Shown here: one piece after another, positions 30,531 through 33,004 of the stretch
How the letters are laid out: every line of letters starts with the position of its first letter
Numbering within the stretch: position 1 is the first letter of the stretch
Assembly: GCA_024638815.1 (NCBI GenBank)
Contig: JAHEJM010000041.1
Span: forward strand, 1 to 33,004
Reading direction: 5' to 3'
Source of the DNA: Acidimicrobiales bacterium
GTDB lineage: Bacteria; Actinomycetota; Acidimicrobiia; Acidimicrobiales; SZUA-35
DNA: 33,004 bases
The notes under the pieces: generated by a model
What the model was told of the DNA's origin: nothing
Databases searched by the model: none
The model's input: the letters and a program-made list of their open reading frames with translations, nothing else
Translations under genes and position numbers: made by a program

Positions 30531-31466
30531 TTGGCTAAGGAGCGCGTCGAGCGGGACGAGGAAGATCTCGTCAGGCTGTACCTCACCGATATCGGCCAGT
30601 ATCCGCTGCTGACCAAGGAGGACGAGGTCCGGCTTGCTCAGGCGATCGAGGAGGGCAAAGCCGCGGCCGAAGAGCTCGAGGGCGATGCCGAGCTGTCGGT
30701 CATGCGCAAGCGGGAGTTGCGCCGTATCGTGCGCAAGGGCCGCAATGCCGAGCGTCAGTTCGTGCAGTCCAACCTCCGTCTGGTGGTCTCCATCGCCAAG
30801 AAGTACCAGGCCTCCGGTCTGCCTCTGCTCGACCTCATCCAGGAGGGCAACCTCGGGTTGATGCACGCCGTCGAGAAATTCGACTGGCGCAAGGGGTTCA
30901 AGTTCTCCACCTATGCCACCTGGTGGATCCGCCAGGCCATCACCCGTGGTATCGCCAACACCGGCCGTACCATCCGCCTTCCCGTGCACGCCGGTGACAC
31001 CCTGGCCCGGCTGCAGAAGGCTCGGGCCCGGCTGGAGCTGAAGTACGGTCGTCCGGCAACCCTGGCCGAGCTGTCGGCCGAGGTCGAGATGCCGGAGGAC
31101 AAGGTCACCGAGGCCCTGCGGTTCGCGGCTGAACCGCTGTCGCTGTCGGAGCCGCTGCGGGAGGACGGCGACGCCGAACTGGGCGACGTGGTCGAGGACC
31201 GCTCGGCCGACTCGCCGTTCGAGTCGGCGGCCACCGCCCTGCTGCCCGACGAAATCTCCCGCCTGCTGTCACCGCTGGACGAGCGGGAGCGCGAGATCCT
31301 GAAGCTGCGCTTCGGTCTGGATCGGGGCGAACCTCGCACCCTGGAAGAGGTGGGCGAGTACTTCAACCTGACCCGGGAGCGCATCCGTCAGATCGAGGCT
31401 CGGGCCATGTCCAAGTTGCGGCACCCGTCGTCCGACACCGGCGCCCGGGACCTCCTGGCCGTCTGA
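30531..31466 (+). CDS. Sigma-70 family RNA polymerase sigma factor, primary-like
   Basis: 311 residues. The only usable start in frame is TTG 30531, with AGAGG 9 nt upstream. Regions in order: 1.2 (DLVRLYLTDIGQYPLLTKEDEVRLAQAIEEG), 2.1-2.4 (NLRLVVSIAKKYQASGLPLLDLIQEGNLGLMHAVEKFDWRKGFKFSTYATWWIRQAITRGIAN), region 3, and 4.1-4.2 (LDEREREILKLRFGLDRGEPRTLEEVGEYFNLTRERIRQIEARAMSKLRHP). It directs RNA polymerase to -35/-10 promoters of the TTGACA/TATAAT class and could recognise elements such as those seen here. It lacks the long N-terminal region 1.1 of HrdB/SigA, so it is either a short primary factor or a group 2 factor such as SigB. Confidence 0.93.
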   Translation: MAKERVERDEEDLVRLYLTDIGQYPLLTKEDEVRLAQAIEEGKAAAEELEGDAELSVMRKRELRRIVRKGRNAERQFVQSNLRLVVSIAKKYQASGLPLLDLIQEGNLGLMHAVEKFDWRKGFKFSTYATWWIRQAITRGIANTGRTIRLPVHAGDTLARLQKARARLELKYGRPATLAELSAEVEMPEDKVTEALRFAAEPLSLSEPLREDGDAELGDVVEDRSADSPFESAATALLPDEISRLLSPLDEREREILKLRFGLDRGEPRTLEEVGEYFNLTRERIRQIEARAMSKLRHPSSDTGARDLLAV

Positions 31467-31486
31467 CCCTCCGGCAAACCAGAGAA

Positions 31487-31521
31487 GCCACCGCCCGTGG
31501 ACCGGTGCGGTGGCCCCTTTT
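31487..31521 (+). terminator. Terminator of the sigma factor gene
   Basis: GCCACCGC (31487-31494) and GCGGTGGC (31507-31514) then CCCTTTT. 21 bp after the stop. Confidence 0.8.
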
Positions 31522-31541
31522 GGCGGTGGGTAAGAGGGTCC

Positions 31542-32996
31542 CTAGCAGCCGGAAACGATCACGTCCCCGTTTGCGGCGGTCGCGTTGTTGGCCGCGGCGA
31601 ACACACACTGGGCCGATTCGTCCAGGAGCGGACCGGCCATGCCAGGCTGATTGGTGTAGCCCCAGGAGTTGACCGAGATGATGGGACCCGAGCCGCTGGT
31701 CGCGTCCATCGGCTGGATCCATGGTCCGCCCGATGAGCCGCCGGAGAGGCCGCAGTTGGGCAGCCACCAGTTGACGCCCGGGGTCTTGACCTCCATGGGC
31801 TCGGCACAGTACATGAAGTTGGGGTCGTCGCTGTAGCTGTAGCCCATGGCGTGGGTCACGTCATCGGGGTTTGTGGGCGCTGGGAACTGGATGGTCTGTC
31901 CCTTGACGGCCGTCTCCAGACCGCTGCCGTCGACGACGTAGTAGGCGTAGTCCCATTTGACGTTGTCGGGGAAGGTGCGAGTGGTCCAGTTCTCGTCGAC
32001 CACCCCGAGGCTCGGGATGAAGCATTCTTTGATGTGGTCGTTGGTGCAGTCTCTGTCGGTGCCGGCGGTGCTTCCGTCCTGGTTGGGGATGAACAGCACC
32101 CTTTGGGCGAACATCTTGTTCACGTCGTCGTACACACAGTGGGCGGCGGTGAGGATGACCGAGGCCTGGGTATTGTCGTCGATCACCGTCGTTCCGGAGC
32201 ACACGTAGGCGTCCCAGGTAATGCGCCTGCCTCGTATCGTGGGCATCTCGAACAGGATTCTGCCGGCGGCGAGCTGGATCTCGCCCTCGGCGGTCCAGCG
32301 GGAGTTGGTGACGATGTCACCACCGGGGTCGCCTCCGGGATCACCTCCCGAGGTGTCGATGATCAGGCTGAACGTCGTGTCCGAGATGGCGGTGTTGCCA
32401 CCCCTGCGGGCGTTGTCCGTGGCTACGACGTACCAACCCCAAACCCCGTCGGTGAAGCCGCTGAGTTCGGTGCCGTAGACATTGTCACCCAGGTCGCCGG
32501 CGGCGAAGGTCTGGGTCGTCACTTCGTCGGGATAGACGATCACGATATCGACCGACTTCACTCCCGAGGGGTCGGTCACCGTGGCCTGGAACGACACGGC
32601 CGCTCCGGCGGTGTCGCCGTCCTCCGGGGACCTATCGGGATCTGAGATGGTGGGGCCTTCAGTGTCATCTCCGCCGGATGGGGGCTTGGCCATGATGCGG
32701 GCCCCGGTTGCCACCTGCTCCAGGCGGTAGGGCCTGTTGTGGTTGTAGGGCCGCAGTGAGCCGTCGGACGCCTTCAGATAGCCGAGGCCCCGGTGATCGA
32801 TGACCAGGTCGCGCGGTTGGGCCTTGGCCATCCGCTCCGGGGTCCAGTGGGCGATCACATCGCCGTCCCGACCTGGTGGATCGACCGGATTGGCTTGAGC
32901 GGGGTTGGCCGATGCCGGCGGTGCGGTGACCAGCACAGTCAGCAGTAGCACCGTGGACGCGACAAGGGACCGGAACCTGAGTGCGGCGGTAGGCAT
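31542..32996 (-). CDS. Secreted trypsin-like serine protease
   Basis: 484 residues; ATG 32996. Signal peptide 1-31 (hydrophobic core LVASTVLLLTVLVTA, cleavage near ASA). Residues about 110-215 form an Ig-like beta domain (GPTISDPDRSPEDGDTAGA, VSFQATVTDPSGVKSVDIVIV), then a Gly/Asp linker GGDPGGDPGGD, then an S1-type protease. Triad visible: His286 (LTAAHCV), Asp349 (KWDYAYY), Ser422 (GGSSGGPW). Cys pairs near VCSGTT, DRDCTNDHIKEC and NCGLSGG fit disulfides of this type. Residues 32-105 could be a propeptide. Secreted peptidase, probably acting on proteins outside the cell. Upstream sequence is cut at 33004, so its promoter is not seen. Confidence 0.9.
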   Translation of the reverse strand: MPTAALRFRSLVASTVLLLTVLVTAPPASANPAQANPVDPPGRDGDVIAHWTPERMAKAQPRDLVIDHRGLGYLKASDGSLRPYNHNRPYRLEQVATGARIMAKPPSGGDDTEGPTISDPDRSPEDGDTAGAAVSFQATVTDPSGVKSVDIVIVYPDEVTTQTFAAGDLGDNVYGTELSGFTDGVWGWYVVATDNARRGGNTAISDTTFSLIIDTSGGDPGGDPGGDIVTNSRWTAEGEIQLAAGRILFEMPTIRGRRITWDAYVCSGTTVIDDNTQASVILTAAHCVYDDVNKMFAQRVLFIPNQDGSTAGTDRDCTNDHIKECFIPSLGVVDENWTTRTFPDNVKWDYAYYVVDGSGLETAVKGQTIQFPAPTNPDDVTHAMGYSYSDDPNFMYCAEPMEVKTPGVNWWLPNCGLSGGSSGGPWIQPMDATSGSGPIISVNSWGYTNQPGMAGPLLDESAQCVFAAANNATAANGDVIVSGC

Positions 32997-33004
32997 GGCC
33001 CGAT

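Overview
This window reads as a chromosomal segment of a high-GC actinobacterium, most likely from or near the class Acidimicrobiia. That placement is an inference. It rests on GC-rich codon use throughout, a GlnA2-type glutamine synthetase beside a GSII-type one, a GlnR-like regulator, a split OtsB1-type trehalose module, a 6C-like structured RNA, and several genes whose -10 element lies 6-8 nt before the start codon, as in leaderless actinobacterial transcripts. I see no tRNA, rRNA, CRISPR array, prophage or intact transposase. The one mobile element is a short non-autonomous one.

Layout. 1-1800: the 3' end of an Lhr-type helicase gene and two small secreted proteins of unknown role. 1932-5099: a nitrogen-assimilation block. 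An orphan OmpR/GlnR-like regulator with a degenerate receiver lies 10 bp after a type I glutamine synthetase, and a GSII glutamine synthetase is divergent across a short promoter region with two GTTAAC palindromes. 5238-7725: a two-gene unit of a beta-class DNA methyltransferase with an extra C-terminal domain and a downstream protein with a possible nuclease ExK motif, a candidate modification/defence pair. 7887-11985: an exported helical-repeat protein, a 6C-like small RNA with terminator, a membrane OmpA-domain protein with a recombinase-like N-terminal helix-turn-helix, and a lipoprotein. 12085-14334: divergent NAD salvage genes pncB and pncA. 14341-15809: an ArsR repressor translationally coupled to an SRPBCC/TIGR03086 fusion, with a well-resolved promoter flanked by two operators. 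16120-19239: a VOC-fold protein and two tandem coiled-coil M15 peptidases. 19264-22117: an amidase overlapping an acyl-CoA-synthetase-like ligase. 22423-22586: a MITE-like palindromic element lodged exactly at the stop codon of a large lipoprotein gene (22584-24386). 24620-28584: a HAD/trehalose-6-phosphate phosphatase fusion coupled by ATGA to a GH65 glycoside phosphorylase; together they match the domain order of mycobacterial OtsB1. 28717-33004: an SDR oxidoreductase, a divergent ferritin-like protein, a housekeeping-type sigma factor and a secreted trypsin-like protease.

How genes work together. GlnA2/GlnII/GlnR-like form a nitrogen module. PncA makes nicotinate and PncB converts it to the mononucleotide. 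The HAD-TPP and GH65 pair handles trehalose or related disaccharides. The two M15 peptidases probably act on peptidoglycan outside the membrane. The methyltransferase and its partner may protect against foreign DNA. Functional statements come from recognisable motifs; no database search was run.
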